A stretch of 64,000 nucleotides of DNA from Paludibacteraceae bacterium. Lineage in GTDB: Bacteria > Bacteroidota > Bacteroidia > Bacteroidales > Paludibacteraceae. Where the stretch lies: NCBI GenBank assembly GCA_016938015.1, contig JAFGVL010000105.1:22851-86850 (forward strand). Reading direction: 5' to 3'. This document shows positions 53,272 through 61,988 of the stretch, piece by piece (positions within the stretch are counted from its first letter, which is position 1; the number at the start of each line of letters is the position of its first letter). The notes under the pieces are model-generated. The model was not told the origin of the DNA. It ran no database searches and saw only the letters and a list, made by a program, of their open reading frames with translations. A program made the position numbers and the translations under genes.

Positions 53272-53345
53272 TGATCAGGATGGGATTCGAACCCATGACC
53301 CACAGCTTAGAAGGCTGTTGCTCTATCCAGCTGAGCTACCCGACC
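53272..53345 (-). tRNA. tRNA-Arg (anticodon TCT)
   Basis: The 74-base minus-strand gene folds as a cloverleaf. The acceptor GGTCGGG pairs with CCTGATC (two G-U pairs). The D arm is GCTCAGCTGGATAGAGC, the anticodon stem ACAGC/GCTGT carries loop CTTCTAA with anticodon TCT, and the T arm is TGGGTTCGAATCCCA. CCA is not encoded. It decodes AGA/AGG arginine codons. It sits alone between the HU and thrA genes. Confidence 0.95.
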
Positions 53346-53367
53346 CTTTATTTTTAATAAAGCGTTG

Positions 53368-53399
53368 CAAAATAAGCTATTTTTACCTAATCCTGCAAC
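53368..53399 (-). promoter_or_regulatory. likely promoter of tRNA-Arg
   Basis: On the minus strand GTTG (53396-53399), a 20-bp spacer and TTATTTTG (53368-53375) match the Bacteroidota pattern in 10 of 12 fixed or near-fixed positions. The box lies 22 bp ahead of the tRNA 5' end. Confidence 0.4.
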
Positions 53400-53492
53400 T
53401 ATTTTCTAAATTATCCTTAAGCAGATTCAATTTTAGAAGCAAAAATACTACCTTTACACACTTTTAAAATACAAACCTATTATTAGCAAAAA

Positions 53493-55925
53493 ATGAAAGT
53501 AATGAAATTTGGCGGAACATCCGTAGGTTCCGTAAACAGCATACTAACTGTAAAAAAAATTGTTGAGAGTCAGAACGAAGAAGTAATAGTTGTAGTATCG
53601 GCTTTAGGTGGGATAACAGACAAGCTACTCGCTATTTCAAAATTTGCCGTTGAAGGAAATTTATCTTATATAACTACTTTTGAAGAAGTAGTAAATCGGC
53701 ACAACGAAGTGGTTGAAGGGGTTGTTCCACAACAAAAACTAAGCACTGTTAAAGAGTCAGTAAAAAGCCTATTAGATGAATTACAGAACATTTTTAACAG
53801 CGTGTACAACACAAAAGATTTATCCTCACACGTAAGCGATGTTATTGTTAGTTATGGCGAACGCATTTCTTCTGTAATACTTTCGAATGTTATTGCAAAT
53901 GCCAACTTTGCTAATTCCATCGATTTTATTAAAACAAAAACCGAATTTAGCAAACACATACTCGATTTTGACAACACCAACAGACTGGTAAAAAGCACTC
54001 TCAGCAAACTATCTAAAGTAACCGTTTGTGGTGGTTTTATTGCTACCGATACAAAAACAGGAAACATAACTAACTTAGGTCGTGGTGGTTCCGATTATAC
54101 TGCCGCTATACTTGCCGCTGCACTCAACGCTTCCATATTAGAAATTTGGACGGATGTGGATGGCTTTATGACAGCCGACCCAAAAACAATTACCAAGGCA
54201 TACGTAATTGAAAAATTAAGTTACGTGGAAGCAATGGAATTGTGTAACTTCGGCGCAAAGGTTATTTATCCGCCAACCATATTTCCTGCTTATCATAAAA
54301 ATATTCCTATTGTAATAAAAAACACCTTTAACCCGGAGGCTAAAGGCACCTATATTTCGCGCCTAAAAGAAGAAAGCGTACGTACCATCAAAGGCATTTC
54401 TTCTATAAATGATACAGCTCTTGTTACCATGCAAGGTATGGGTATGGTGGGCGTAATTGGTGTAAGCAAACGACTGTTTAGCGCATTGGCCGATAATGGA
54501 ATTAGTGTGTTTTTTATTTCACAAGCTTCATCTGAAAACACCATTTCTGTAGGCGTTAAAAATGCCGAAGCCGATTTAGCAAAAAATGCTATCAGCAAAG
54601 AATTTGCACAAGAATTGGAAATGGGCGAAATTAACGATATAAAAGTAGAAAAAGACCTCGCCACCATTGCCATTGTAGGCGATAATATGAAACGCATTCC
54701 GGGTATTTCGGGTAAACTCTTTGGCACTTTAGGACGAAGTGGCATAAATGTAATTGCCATTGCTCAGGGTGGTTCTGAAACAAATATCTCTTTTGTTACC
54801 GATTCCAAATCACTCACAAAAGCACTTAATGCCATACACGAATCATTTTTCTTATCCGAGTACCAAGAACTCAATATCTTTTTAACTGGAACCGGAACTG
54901 TTGGTGGAGGTTTGTTGGAACAAATTAAACAACAACAACCTAAACTTATGGCGCAAAACGGCGTTAAAATAAAAGTAGTAGGCATTGCCGACATTAATAA
55001 AGCTATTTTTAACAGCGAAGGCATTGATTTAGCGCATTATCAAACCACCCTCGAAAAAGAAGGAATACCTACAAGTCCGGCTCTTTTAAGCAACGAAATA
55101 CTTAAAATGAACATTCATAATGCCGTTTTTGTAGATTGTACTGCCAGTTATGAGGTTGCCGGATTGTACAAAGATCTGCTTTCTAATAATGTTTCGATTG
55201 TGGCGGCTAATAAAGTGGCAGCATCATCGGATTACGAAAACTATGCCTCTTTAAAAGAAATTGCACGAAAAAAAGGCATTAAGTATCTTTTTGAAACCAA
55301 TGTAGGAGCCGGATTGCCAATTATAAATACCATTAACAACTTAATCAATTCCGGCGATAAGATTTTAAAGATGGAAGCTGTGCTTTCAGGCACATTAAAT
55401 TTTATATTTAATACTATCAGCAAAGATATTCCATTAAGTAAAGCTATTGTAATGGCTAAAGAAGCTCGTTATGCTGAACCCGACCCAAGAATTGACTTAA
55501 GCGGAACGGATGTAATACGCAAACTGGTTATTCTTACTCGCGAAGCCGGCTATAGAATTGAGCAAAGTGATGTAAAGAAAAACTTATTTGTTCCGGATAA
55601 CTATTTTTCGGGGAGCGTAGAAGATTTCTTTGCTACTATCAGCGAACTTGATGCTGAATTTGAAAACAAACGTCAGCGTTTAGCTGCAGAAAATAAAAAG
55701 TATCGTTTTGTTGCCAAAATGGAAGAAGGCAACTGCTCTGTAGGGCTACAAGAAGTTGATATGCACCATCCTTTCTACGATTTAGAAGGAAGCAACAACA
55801 TTATTATGATTACTACCGAACGCTATAACGATTACCCAATGATTATTAAGGGCTATGGCGCAGGAGCCAGTGTTACGGCTGCAGGTGTATTTGCAGACAT
55901 AATGAGTATTGCCAATATTCGCTAA
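53493..55925 (+). CDS. thrA: bifunctional aspartate kinase/homoserine dehydrogenase I
   Basis: An 810-residue enzyme catalysing the first and third steps of the aspartate-to-threonine/methionine pathway. The aspartate kinase half (about 1-300) shows MKVMKFGGTSVGS and the TNLGRGGSDYTAAILAAAL segment. Two ACT regulatory domains follow (about 310-460), expected to sense threonine. The homoserine dehydrogenase half starts near 466 with the NAD(P)-binding GTGTVGGGLLEQI and continues through TASYEVAGLYKDL and GTDVIRKLVILTREAG. Length fits ThrA. The start of the FKBP lipoprotein gene is 13 bp downstream. ThrB and ThrC are not in the window. Confidence 0.96.
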   Translation: MKVMKFGGTSVGSVNSILTVKKIVESQNEEVIVVVSALGGITDKLLAISKFAVEGNLSYITTFEEVVNRHNEVVEGVVPQQKLSTVKESVKSLLDELQNIFNSVYNTKDLSSHVSDVIVSYGERISSVILSNVIANANFANSIDFIKTKTEFSKHILDFDNTNRLVKSTLSKLSKVTVCGGFIATDTKTGNITNLGRGGSDYTAAILAAALNASILEIWTDVDGFMTADPKTITKAYVIEKLSYVEAMELCNFGAKVIYPPTIFPAYHKNIPIVIKNTFNPEAKGTYISRLKEESVRTIKGISSINDTALVTMQGMGMVGVIGVSKRLFSALADNGISVFFISQASSENTISVGVKNAEADLAKNAISKEFAQELEMGEINDIKVEKDLATIAIVGDNMKRIPGISGKLFGTLGRSGINVIAIAQGGSETNISFVTDSKSLTKALNAIHESFFLSEYQELNIFLTGTGTVGGGLLEQIKQQQPKLMAQNGVKIKVVGIADINKAIFNSEGIDLAHYQTTLEKEGIPTSPALLSNEILKMNIHNAVFVDCTASYEVAGLYKDLLSNNVSIVAANKVAASSDYENYASLKEIARKKGIKYLFETNVGAGLPIINTINNLINSGDKILKMEAVLSGTLNFIFNTISKDIPLSKAIVMAKEARYAEPDPRIDLSGTDVIRKLVILTREAGYRIEQSDVKKNLFVPDNYFSGSVEDFFATISELDAEFENKRQRLAAENKKYRFVAKMEEGNCSVGLQEVDMHHPFYDLEGSNNIIMITTERYNDYPMIIKGYGAGASVTAAGVFADIMSIANIR

Positions 55926-55938
55926 TAAACAAATATAG

Positions 55939-56517
55939 ATGGGGTTAAACCAACACACACCGAACTTAACTTGCCTAAAAACAGTTGTAAAATATACTGC
56001 TTTTATGTTTCTTTTATCAGTTATATCGGTTTCGTGCACTAAAAAAAAACCTCAAATACCCAACAATAAGCTCAACCAAAACGATTCTTCTTCATCAGAG
56101 ATAATACGTCTTAATCAATTATTGGTAGAAGTTGAAGAAAACGAGATAAAAACATATATCGATAGCTCTTCTTATTCGTTCTCTGCTATCGAAAGTGGTA
56201 TTTGGATGAGCATAACAAAACAAGGCAACGGTAAAAAAATAGAAAAGAACAGCTTGGTTGAAGTAGCTTATCAAGTAGAAACCTTACAAGGAAAAATTTG
56301 TTATGCTTTTACCAAAGAACTAAAAAAACAATTCGTTGTTGGAAAACTAGAAAAACAAAGAGGATTAAACATTGCTCTTACTTACTTAAAAGAAGGTGAC
56401 GAAGCCATTTTTATAGTACCCTCAAACTTAGCTTATGGAGCTTTAGGCGACACAAAAAGCGTACCTCCGCGAGCGAGCATTATTTATAGAATATTTACGA
56501 TTAAAAATACCCACTAA
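55939..56517 (+). CDS. FKBP-type peptidyl-prolyl isomerase lipoprotein
   Basis: A 192-residue lipoprotein. The N-terminus carries an unusually long pre-hydrophobic part (MGLNQHTPNLTCLKTVVKYT) before the hydrophobic stretch and lipobox (VISVSC, Cys33). A start at Met23 (MFLLSVISVSC) would give a more usual signal, but the 13-bp spacing after thrA favours neither. Residues of about 90-190 form an FKBP domain (LTYLKEGDEAIFIVPSNLAYG, VPPRASIIYRI). It is related to GldI-like isomerases. The next gene overlaps by one base, so the pair is coupled. It likely helps fold envelope proteins. Confidence 0.87.
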   Translation: MGLNQHTPNLTCLKTVVKYTAFMFLLSVISVSCTKKKPQIPNNKLNQNDSSSSEIIRLNQLLVEVEENEIKTYIDSSSYSFSAIESGIWMSITKQGNGKKIEKNSLVEVAYQVETLQGKICYAFTKELKKQFVVGKLEKQRGLNIALTYLKEGDEAIFIVPSNLAYGALGDTKSVPPRASIIYRIFTIKNTH

Positions 56518-57059
56518 TGAAGCATTTATTATTTCATCTACTTTTTTTTGCTACCATCATATCATTCTCATCGTGCTCTTCAGACGAGACCTATGAAGAT
56601 CAATTAAATGCAGAAAAAGAACTAATTTCGAACTACATTGAACAAAATAATATCAATGTAATAGAAACGCTGCCGGCCAATAATAATTGGGGCGCAAACG
56701 ACTATTACAAAACCAGCGATGGCTTTTATATTCACATCGTTGACACCGGCGAAATTGGAGCTGAAGTTAAAACAGGCCAAAAAGTGATGGCTCGTTATTA
56801 CAAAATTTCATTGCAAACACCACCCGATACCGTTAGAAGAAATTGGACCACATCAGAATCTGCCTACCCGGAAGAAATCACTTTCAATTTAAGTTCGACA
56901 ACTTTAATCCCAAGTAAAGGCATACAAAAAGCTATTTCAATAATGAAACGACATAATTCGGTAGCAAAAATCATTGTTCCCTCAAAATTAGGAACTACCG
57001 AAGATGAAGAAAAAGTAATCCCCTATTTCTACGATCTTAAAATAAAATTAATAGAATAA
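56517..57059 (+). CDS. DUF4827-type lipoprotein
   Basis: A 180-residue lipoprotein with a lipobox ending SSC (Cys20, SFSSCSSDETYED). The following 160 residues (AEKELISNYIEQNNINVI, SDGFYIHIVDTGEIG, VMARYYKISL, PSKGIQKAISIM) resemble a divergent FKBP-like fold and match the DUF4827 family as I recall it. Key FKBP aromatic residues are not obvious, so enzymatic activity is doubtful. The gene overlaps the FKBP gene by one base and precedes glmM by 3 bp, so all three are probably one operon. The function is unknown. Confidence 0.8.
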   Translation: MKHLLFHLLFFATIISFSSCSSDETYEDQLNAEKELISNYIEQNNINVIETLPANNNWGANDYYKTSDGFYIHIVDTGEIGAEVKTGQKVMARYYKISLQTPPDTVRRNWTTSESAYPEEITFNLSSTTLIPSKGIQKAISIMKRHNSVAKIIVPSKLGTTEDEEKVIPYFYDLKIKLIE

Positions 57060-57062
57060 CAA

Positions 57063-58454
57063 ATGACGCTTATTAAATCTATCTCAGGCATCCGCGGCAC
57101 AATTGGCGGAAAAGCCGACGAAGGATTAAACCCTCTCGATATAGTTAAATTTACTGCCGCTTATGCTACTTGGAACACGGCAACGGTTAAAGGAAAAGAA
57201 AAGAAAATTGTTGTTGGACGAGATGCACGTATTTCGGGCGAAATGGTAAACCATGTGGTTATAGGCACTTTACTTGGTATGGGATTCGATGTGGTTAATA
57301 TTGGACTTGCCAGTACGCCTACTACCGAAATTGCTGTATGCATGGAAAATGCAAGCGGTGGACTTATTCTTACTGCCAGCCATAATCCCAAACAATGGAA
57401 TGCCCTTAAACTACTAAACGAGAAAGGCGAATTTTTAACTGCTACCGATGGAGAAGAAGTGCTTCGTATTGCTGCAAGTGGCGAGTTCTCTTTTGTTGAA
57501 GTAGATCAGCTAGGCAAACTCAGCGAAAATTTTACCTACACCCAACAACATATTGATAGCGTACTTAAACTCGATTTGGTAGATGTAGATGCTATCAAAA
57601 AAGCAAATTTCAAAGTTGCCATAGATTGTGTAAACTCGGTAGGAGGCATTACGTTACCTCCATTATTAGAAGCGTTGGGCGTACAACAAATAGAAAAGTT
57701 GTACTGCGAACCCAACGGACATTTTCCTCATAACCCCGAACCACTACCTGAACATCTTACAGAAATTTCTTCGTTAATAAAAACAAAAAAAACCGATGTT
57801 GGCTTTGTTGTAGATCCGGATGTAGACCGACTTGCTATTATCAACGAAGACGGAAGTATGTTTGGTGAAGAATACACGCTAGTAGCAGTTGCCGACTATG
57901 TATTGCAACACACTCCGGGAAATACCGCTTCAAACTTAAGTTCTACCCGAGCCTTACGCGATATAACTGAAAAATATGGTTGTACATATACTGCCTCAGC
58001 CGTAGGCGAAGTAAATGTAGTAACAGCGATGAAAACAACTAATTGCGTGATTGGTGGCGAAGGAAACGGTGGTGTAATCTACCCTACTAGCCACTACGGA
58101 AGAGATGCTCTAGTAGGCATTGCCTTATTTTTAACGCATTTAGCAAAATCAGGCAAAAAATGCTCCGAATTACGAGCCAGCTACCCACCTTATTTTATCT
58201 CCAAAAATAAGATAGAACTCACGCCACAAATCGATGTGGATGGCATATTGGCAGTTATAAAGGGTTCGTACAAACAATACAAGATAAATGATATAGACGG
58301 GGTGAAAATTGACTTTCCGCAAGGTTGGGTACACCTCCGAAAATCAAATACAGAACCTATTATCCGCATCTATTCCGAAGCTCCGACACAAGAACAGGCT
58401 GATGGCTTTGCGATAGCAGTGATTGAGGAAATTAAGCGGATAGCGGGAATATAA
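57063..58454 (+). CDS. glmM: phosphoglucosamine mutase (GlmM-type phosphohexomutase)
   Basis: A 463-residue alpha-D-phosphohexomutase. The active-site phosphoserine lies in LTASHNPKQWNALK (near 103). The metal loop is DPDVDRLAI near 255, the sugar-binding loop is GGEGNGGVIYP near 337, and the C-terminal phosphate loop is RKSNTEPIIRIYSE. It interconverts glucosamine-6-phosphate and glucosamine-1-phosphate on the way to UDP-GlcNAc for peptidoglycan and LPS. A phosphomannomutase role is a possible alternative, but the N-terminal SISGIRGTIG fits GlmM-like enzymes of the phylum. It ends the thrA-FKBP-DUF4827 run. Confidence 0.9.
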   Translation: MTLIKSISGIRGTIGGKADEGLNPLDIVKFTAAYATWNTATVKGKEKKIVVGRDARISGEMVNHVVIGTLLGMGFDVVNIGLASTPTTEIAVCMENASGGLILTASHNPKQWNALKLLNEKGEFLTATDGEEVLRIAASGEFSFVEVDQLGKLSENFTYTQQHIDSVLKLDLVDVDAIKKANFKVAIDCVNSVGGITLPPLLEALGVQQIEKLYCEPNGHFPHNPEPLPEHLTEISSLIKTKKTDVGFVVDPDVDRLAIINEDGSMFGEEYTLVAVADYVLQHTPGNTASNLSSTRALRDITEKYGCTYTASAVGEVNVVTAMKTTNCVIGGEGNGGVIYPTSHYGRDALVGIALFLTHLAKSGKKCSELRASYPPYFISKNKIELTPQIDVDGILAVIKGSYKQYKINDIDGVKIDFPQGWVHLRKSNTEPIIRIYSEAPTQEQADGFAIAVIEEIKRIAGI

Positions 58455-58473
58455 ATAAAGACAAGATATTAAA

Positions 58474-58510
58474 ACTAAAAGAGCATCCCTATTGGGGATG
58501 CTCTTTTAGT
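58474..58510. terminator. bidirectional hairpin between glmM and tRNA-Met
   Basis: A perfect 16-bp stem (58474-58489 with 58495-58510, actaaaagagcatccc arm) has a 5-base loop. The right arm ends on the tRNA-Met discriminator base, so on the minus strand the hairpin begins directly at the tRNA 3' end and is followed by a TTTTA tract. It also ends glmM transcription on the plus strand. Confidence 0.8.
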
Positions 58511-58583
58511 AGCGAGAGGCGGGCTTGAACCGCCGACCTCATGATTATGAATCATGCGCTCTAACCAGCTGAGCTACCTCGCC
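58510..58583 (-). tRNA. tRNA-Met (anticodon CAT)
   Basis: The 74-base minus-strand gene reads GGCGAGG (acceptor), TA, then a GCTCAGCTGGTTAGAGC D arm. The anticodon stem CATGA/TCATG has loop TTCATAA with anticodon CAT, followed by the T arm GGCGGTTCAAGCCCGCC and TCTCGCT plus A. CCA is not encoded. The sequence resembles the elongator tRNA-Met of Bacteroidota. An Ile2 (lysidine) tRNA would share the CAT anticodon and cannot be excluded by eye. The 3' end abuts a terminator hairpin. Confidence 0.93.
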
Positions 58584-58601
58584 ATTACTGTTTTGAGGGT
58601 G

Positions 58602-58632
58602 CAAAGATATACATAAATCGTATTTTGACAAA
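58602..58632 (-). promoter_or_regulatory. promoter of tRNA-Met
   Basis: On the minus strand TTTG (58629-58632), a 19-bp spacer and TATCTTTG (58602-58609) match the consensus exactly and lie about 18 bp ahead of the tRNA 5' end. Confidence 0.75.
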
Positions 58633-58691
58633 TATTTTCTCTCAAATTCATCATTAATCTAATATGTGATACCTTAAAATTACTTATAATG

Positions 58692-58722
58692 AAAAGGGGA
58701 AACTCAAATGAGTTTCCTCTTT
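58692..58722 (-). terminator. terminator of the leucine-rich-repeat gene
   Basis: The core stem 58698-58706 with 58709-58717 (ggaaactca and complement) extends by G-U, G-C and A-T pairs to about 13 bp. A T-rich tract follows on the minus strand. It lies about 18 bp beyond the stop codon. Confidence 0.65.
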
Positions 58723-58739
58723 ATATAATCGTGAAGTTT

Positions 58740-61649
58740 TTAATTTATCACATCTGTAGCCTGAGCAGATACCGCAATATTAGCTACCACATTTACAAAA
58801 TCTTTCCATTGATTGGTACCTTTATAGGCAGGTTTTGCGCCAACAGGTACGTATAGAATACAGGTTGTTTTATTGATCCCGTCAAATACTTCTTTTACAA
58901 AACGTAAATTAACCGGAATAGCCGAATGTACATTCATAGAAATTAAATTTCGGCAACCTGCAAATGCATTGCTGCCAATTTTTCGAACTGACGCAGGGAT
59001 AGATAAGGATGTAAGAGCAGTACAACCAATAAAAGCTCCTGTTTCAAGGGTAGTAACTGTAATCGGGATACCATAAATACCTGCTTTTGAAACAGGACAA
59101 GAAATTAAAGTGGTTTGATTTGCGTCAAATAAAATTCCTTCTGCACTCGAGTAATTTGAGTTTCCTTTTTCTACTTCTACCTGAGCATTAGAATAATAAA
59201 AAGCTCCTTCTTCAATTTTATTTACCGACAATGGTATTTTTACTGTAGTTAACGCTTTACATCCATGAAAAGCGGATAACCCTATTGTTTTTACAGTTGT
59301 AGGTATATCATATACTCCCGATTTTGATACCGGACATTGTACCAATACCGATTGATCTTTATTAAACAACACGCCCTCTTTACTTGAATAATTTTGATTT
59401 TGAGTATCTACACTTATTAAACCGCTACATTCATAAAATACTCTACTACCAATTTCATTTACCGAAGCAGGTATGGCAATAGTCATTAACCCTCGGCAAC
59501 CAGAAAAGGCAGAAACACCTATGGTTGTCAAATTTGATGATAAAACCACTGAAGCCAAGCTGATACACTCTTTAAATGCTTCACGTCCAATAATAGTTAC
59601 TGATAAAGGTATATTGATAGAGGTTAATCCGCTACAACTTTCAAAAGCCGACACCCCAATGGAGGTAACCGAAGTTGGTATATTGATTGAAGTTAATCCG
59701 GTACAATGGGCAAAAGTAGCTGTTCCAATGGCTGTAATTGAATTTGGTATAGTAAAGGTTGTTAAACTGCTGCATCCTTCAAAAGCAGATACTCCAATGG
59801 AAATTACAGAAGTAGGGATTGAGATTGAAGCCAAACTACTACATCCCTTAAATGCCGACATCCCTATAGAAACTACTGAATTTGGAATTACAACAGAAGT
59901 CAGCCCTTTACAATCGGCAAAAGCATCACGACCAATAGAAGTAACAGAAGGAGGTATTACAATCGTTGTTAAACTACTACATCCTCTAAACGCATTACTT
60001 CCTATTGAGGTAACGGTTGGAGGAATTTTAATACTGGTAATACTGTTACATCCCTCAAAGGCATTATTTCCTATAGATGTAGCATTTGAAGGGAGATCCA
60101 AAGTTGTAAGACTGTTACATCCCGAAAAAGCAGCAGTACCAATAGATACAACAGATGATGGGATAGAAATTGACATCAAACCACTGCAATTAGAAAAAGC
60201 ATTACTACCTATCGACGTTACAGATGTTGGGATGGTAACCGACATCAAAGCGCTATATCCGGAAAAGGCAAAATTACCAACAGTAGTAACTGTTGATGGA
60301 ATTAAATATGAACCGGATTTAGAAATAGGACATTGAATCAAGGTTGTTTGTACCTTATTAAACAATACTCCGTCAATACTCGAATAGTTTGGATTAGTTG
60401 GTTCAACAACTATTAAGCCACTGTAATAATAAAATGCCTTCATACCAATAGTAGTAACAGATGCAGGTATATTTACTGATGAAATAAAACTACATCCGGC
60501 AAATGCAGACGGTTCTATTGTATTTACTGTTGAAGGAATACTGTAATCACCAGTTTTTGAAAGTGAACATTGAATCAAGGTTGTTTGAGCCTTATTATAC
60601 AACACACTTTGTTTGCTAGAAAAATCCTTATTAGCGTCATCAACAGAGATATTTCCGGTACAACCGGAGAATGCTAACTTACCAATAACCGCAACCGAAG
60701 CAGGAATTTTCATTTCAGTTAGGGCATTGCATCCCGAAAAAGCATCCATACCAATTGAAACCAAGGATTGAGGCAAAACAATTAATGAATAGCTACTACA
60801 TCCTGAAAAAGCACTATCGGCAATTTCCGTAACACCTTCCGGTATTGTAATCTTTTTAAGTTTAGTGGCAGATTCGAATATGTTCTTTGAACGATTTTTA
60901 ATAAATGGAGTAGTTAATTCGGTTATTACGGCACAACCTTCAAAAGCATCTTCGGCAATAAATGAAACAGAAGATGGAATAAAAACTGATTTCAAATTAA
61001 TACAATCGGAAAAAGTGGAATTTCCAATAAACGATATCGAAGCCGGTAATGTAATAGCCTTTAAATTTGTACAACCTGCAAATGCTGCAGCCCCAATAGA
61101 TGCTACAGTTTCAGGTACAGAAATAGAATCTAAACTGACACATCCCGAAAAAGCGGATGCCCCAATAGAAGTATACACCACAGCGCTTGGAACAGTTAAG
61201 GTTGTTAATGCAGTACAATTAGAAAAAGCTTCTGCATCAATGACTAGTTCAGGAATAAAATTTCCATTTAACGATTCTGAGAAGGAGACAGAAGTCAATG
61301 TTGTATTTCCCGAATAAGTTTTTGCATTGTAAAAAGCTCGTTGAGGAATTGTATTGGCGTTATAAATGGTACTTACATCATCATACGGACCATCCTGCCC
61401 GGTATAAGATGCAATTGCTTTGATTTTTAAATCCAATTTTGTTAGTTGAGGCAAATTATCCCGCATAAACTTAAAATCACGGGCATCGATCGTACCTGTG
61501 ATTACCAGATCTGTTACATTGGCACGATCAGTTGAGTTCAATGTATTAGCCAACTCCCCTGGCGTATTTACATTCACTGTTTTTGTTAATACTGCATATG
61601 AAAACAGATTAAAAGCTAAACCTAGTATGAGTAAAATTTGCTTTTTCAT
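58740..61649 (-). CDS. BspA-like leucine-rich-repeat secreted protein (28 LRR_5 units)
   Basis: A 969-residue exported protein. After a signal peptide (1-19), residues of about 75-935 hold 28 recognisable repeats of the Treponema pallidum/BspA type. Each is about 23 residues with the core IPxSVTSIGxxAFxGCxxL. Three or four inserts (SSKxGVLFNKxQTTLIQCPxSKSG) break the series and are themselves related. Such proteins are surface adhesins or ligand-binding scaffolds in oral and gut Bacteroidota and in other microbes. The C-terminus (PVGAKPAYKGTNQWKDFVNVV to ATDVIN) stops without the T9SS sorting domain usual in such proteins, and a terminator follows at once. The repeats are similar enough for unit number to vary between strains. 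Confidence 0.92.
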   Translation of the reverse strand: MKKQILLILGLAFNLFSYAVLTKTVNVNTPGELANTLNSTDRANVTDLVITGTIDARDFKFMRDNLPQLTKLDLKIKAIASYTGQDGPYDDVSTIYNANTIPQRAFYNAKTYSGNTTLTSVSFSESLNGNFIPELVIDAEAFSNCTALTTLTVPSAVVYTSIGASAFSGCVSLDSISVPETVASIGAAAFAGCTNLKAITLPASISFIGNSTFSDCINLKSVFIPSSVSFIAEDAFEGCAVITELTTPFIKNRSKNIFESATKLKKITIPEGVTEIADSAFSGCSSYSLIVLPQSLVSIGMDAFSGCNALTEMKIPASVAVIGKLAFSGCTGNISVDDANKDFSSKQSVLYNKAQTTLIQCSLSKTGDYSIPSTVNTIEPSAFAGCSFISSVNIPASVTTIGMKAFYYYSGLIVVEPTNPNYSSIDGVLFNKVQTTLIQCPISKSGSYLIPSTVTTVGNFAFSGYSALMSVTIPTSVTSIGSNAFSNCSGLMSISIPSSVVSIGTAAFSGCNSLTTLDLPSNATSIGNNAFEGCNSITSIKIPPTVTSIGSNAFRGCSSLTTIVIPPSVTSIGRDAFADCKGLTSVVIPNSVVSIGMSAFKGCSSLASISIPTSVISIGVSAFEGCSSLTTFTIPNSITAIGTATFAHCTGLTSINIPTSVTSIGVSAFESCSGLTSINIPLSVTIIGREAFKECISLASVVLSSNLTTIGVSAFSGCRGLMTIAIPASVNEIGSRVFYECSGLISVDTQNQNYSSKEGVLFNKDQSVLVQCPVSKSGVYDIPTTVKTIGLSAFHGCKALTTVKIPLSVNKIEEGAFYYSNAQVEVEKGNSNYSSAEGILFDANQTTLISCPVSKAGIYGIPITVTTLETGAFIGCTALTSLSIPASVRKIGSNAFAGCRNLISMNVHSAIPVNLRFVKEVFDGINKTTCILYVPVGAKPAYKGTNQWKDFVNVVANIAVSAQATDVIN

Positions 61650-61879
61650 AATTGATCGTATTTTAGTTGTTGTTTAATTTTATTTAAAGAAGTAAAAATA
61701 GAGATTATTTTTTTAACAATCAAGTCGAAAAACAACAAATATGCCTTAAAATAGGGCGTTTTAATATGTTATTAAATAGTATTTCAACAGATGTTTTAAT
61801 ATGAAACAAAAAACAAGACAAAAAAGTTCCCCGAAAAATAAAAAAGCAGGTAAGTGGTTGAAGCCAGCTTATCGGCACG
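61650..61879. other. intergenic region upstream of the leucine-rich-repeat gene
   Basis: AT-rich and apparently non-coding. It should hold the promoter of the repeat-protein gene. The best candidate on the minus strand is CTTG (61721-61724), a 20-bp spacer and TATTTTTA (61693-61700), with one mismatch in each box. A basic 36-codon frame (61801-61911, plus) runs into the next terminator and is not believed. Confidence 0.4.
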
Positions 61880-61921
61880 AAAAAAGGCACTTTCAGATTT
61901 CACTCTGTTAGTGCCTTTTTT
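61880..61921 (-). terminator. terminator downstream of the VTT membrane-protein gene
   Basis: A 12-bp perfect stem (61880-61891 aaaaaaggcact with 61910-61921) has an 18-base loop. It ends in T runs on both strands, so it can act in either direction. On the minus strand it lies 67 bp beyond the stop at 61989. Confidence 0.7.
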
Positions 61922-61988
61922 GTTTATACTTCAAATAAAGCTTTAAGCTACTACTTATAAAGTTATAAGCTATTCACTGATTATAAAC

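Noticed and set aside
59473..60336. A 287-codon open frame on the plus strand across the leucine-rich-repeat gene
   Set aside because: It is the antisense shadow of the repeats. Its product is itself a repeat of Pro/Ala/Glu-rich units reflecting LRR codon periodicity, with no start context or known domain.
61801..61911. A 36-codon basic open frame on the plus strand
   Set aside because: It runs through the left arm and loop of a terminator hairpin and has no recognisable start signal or family.
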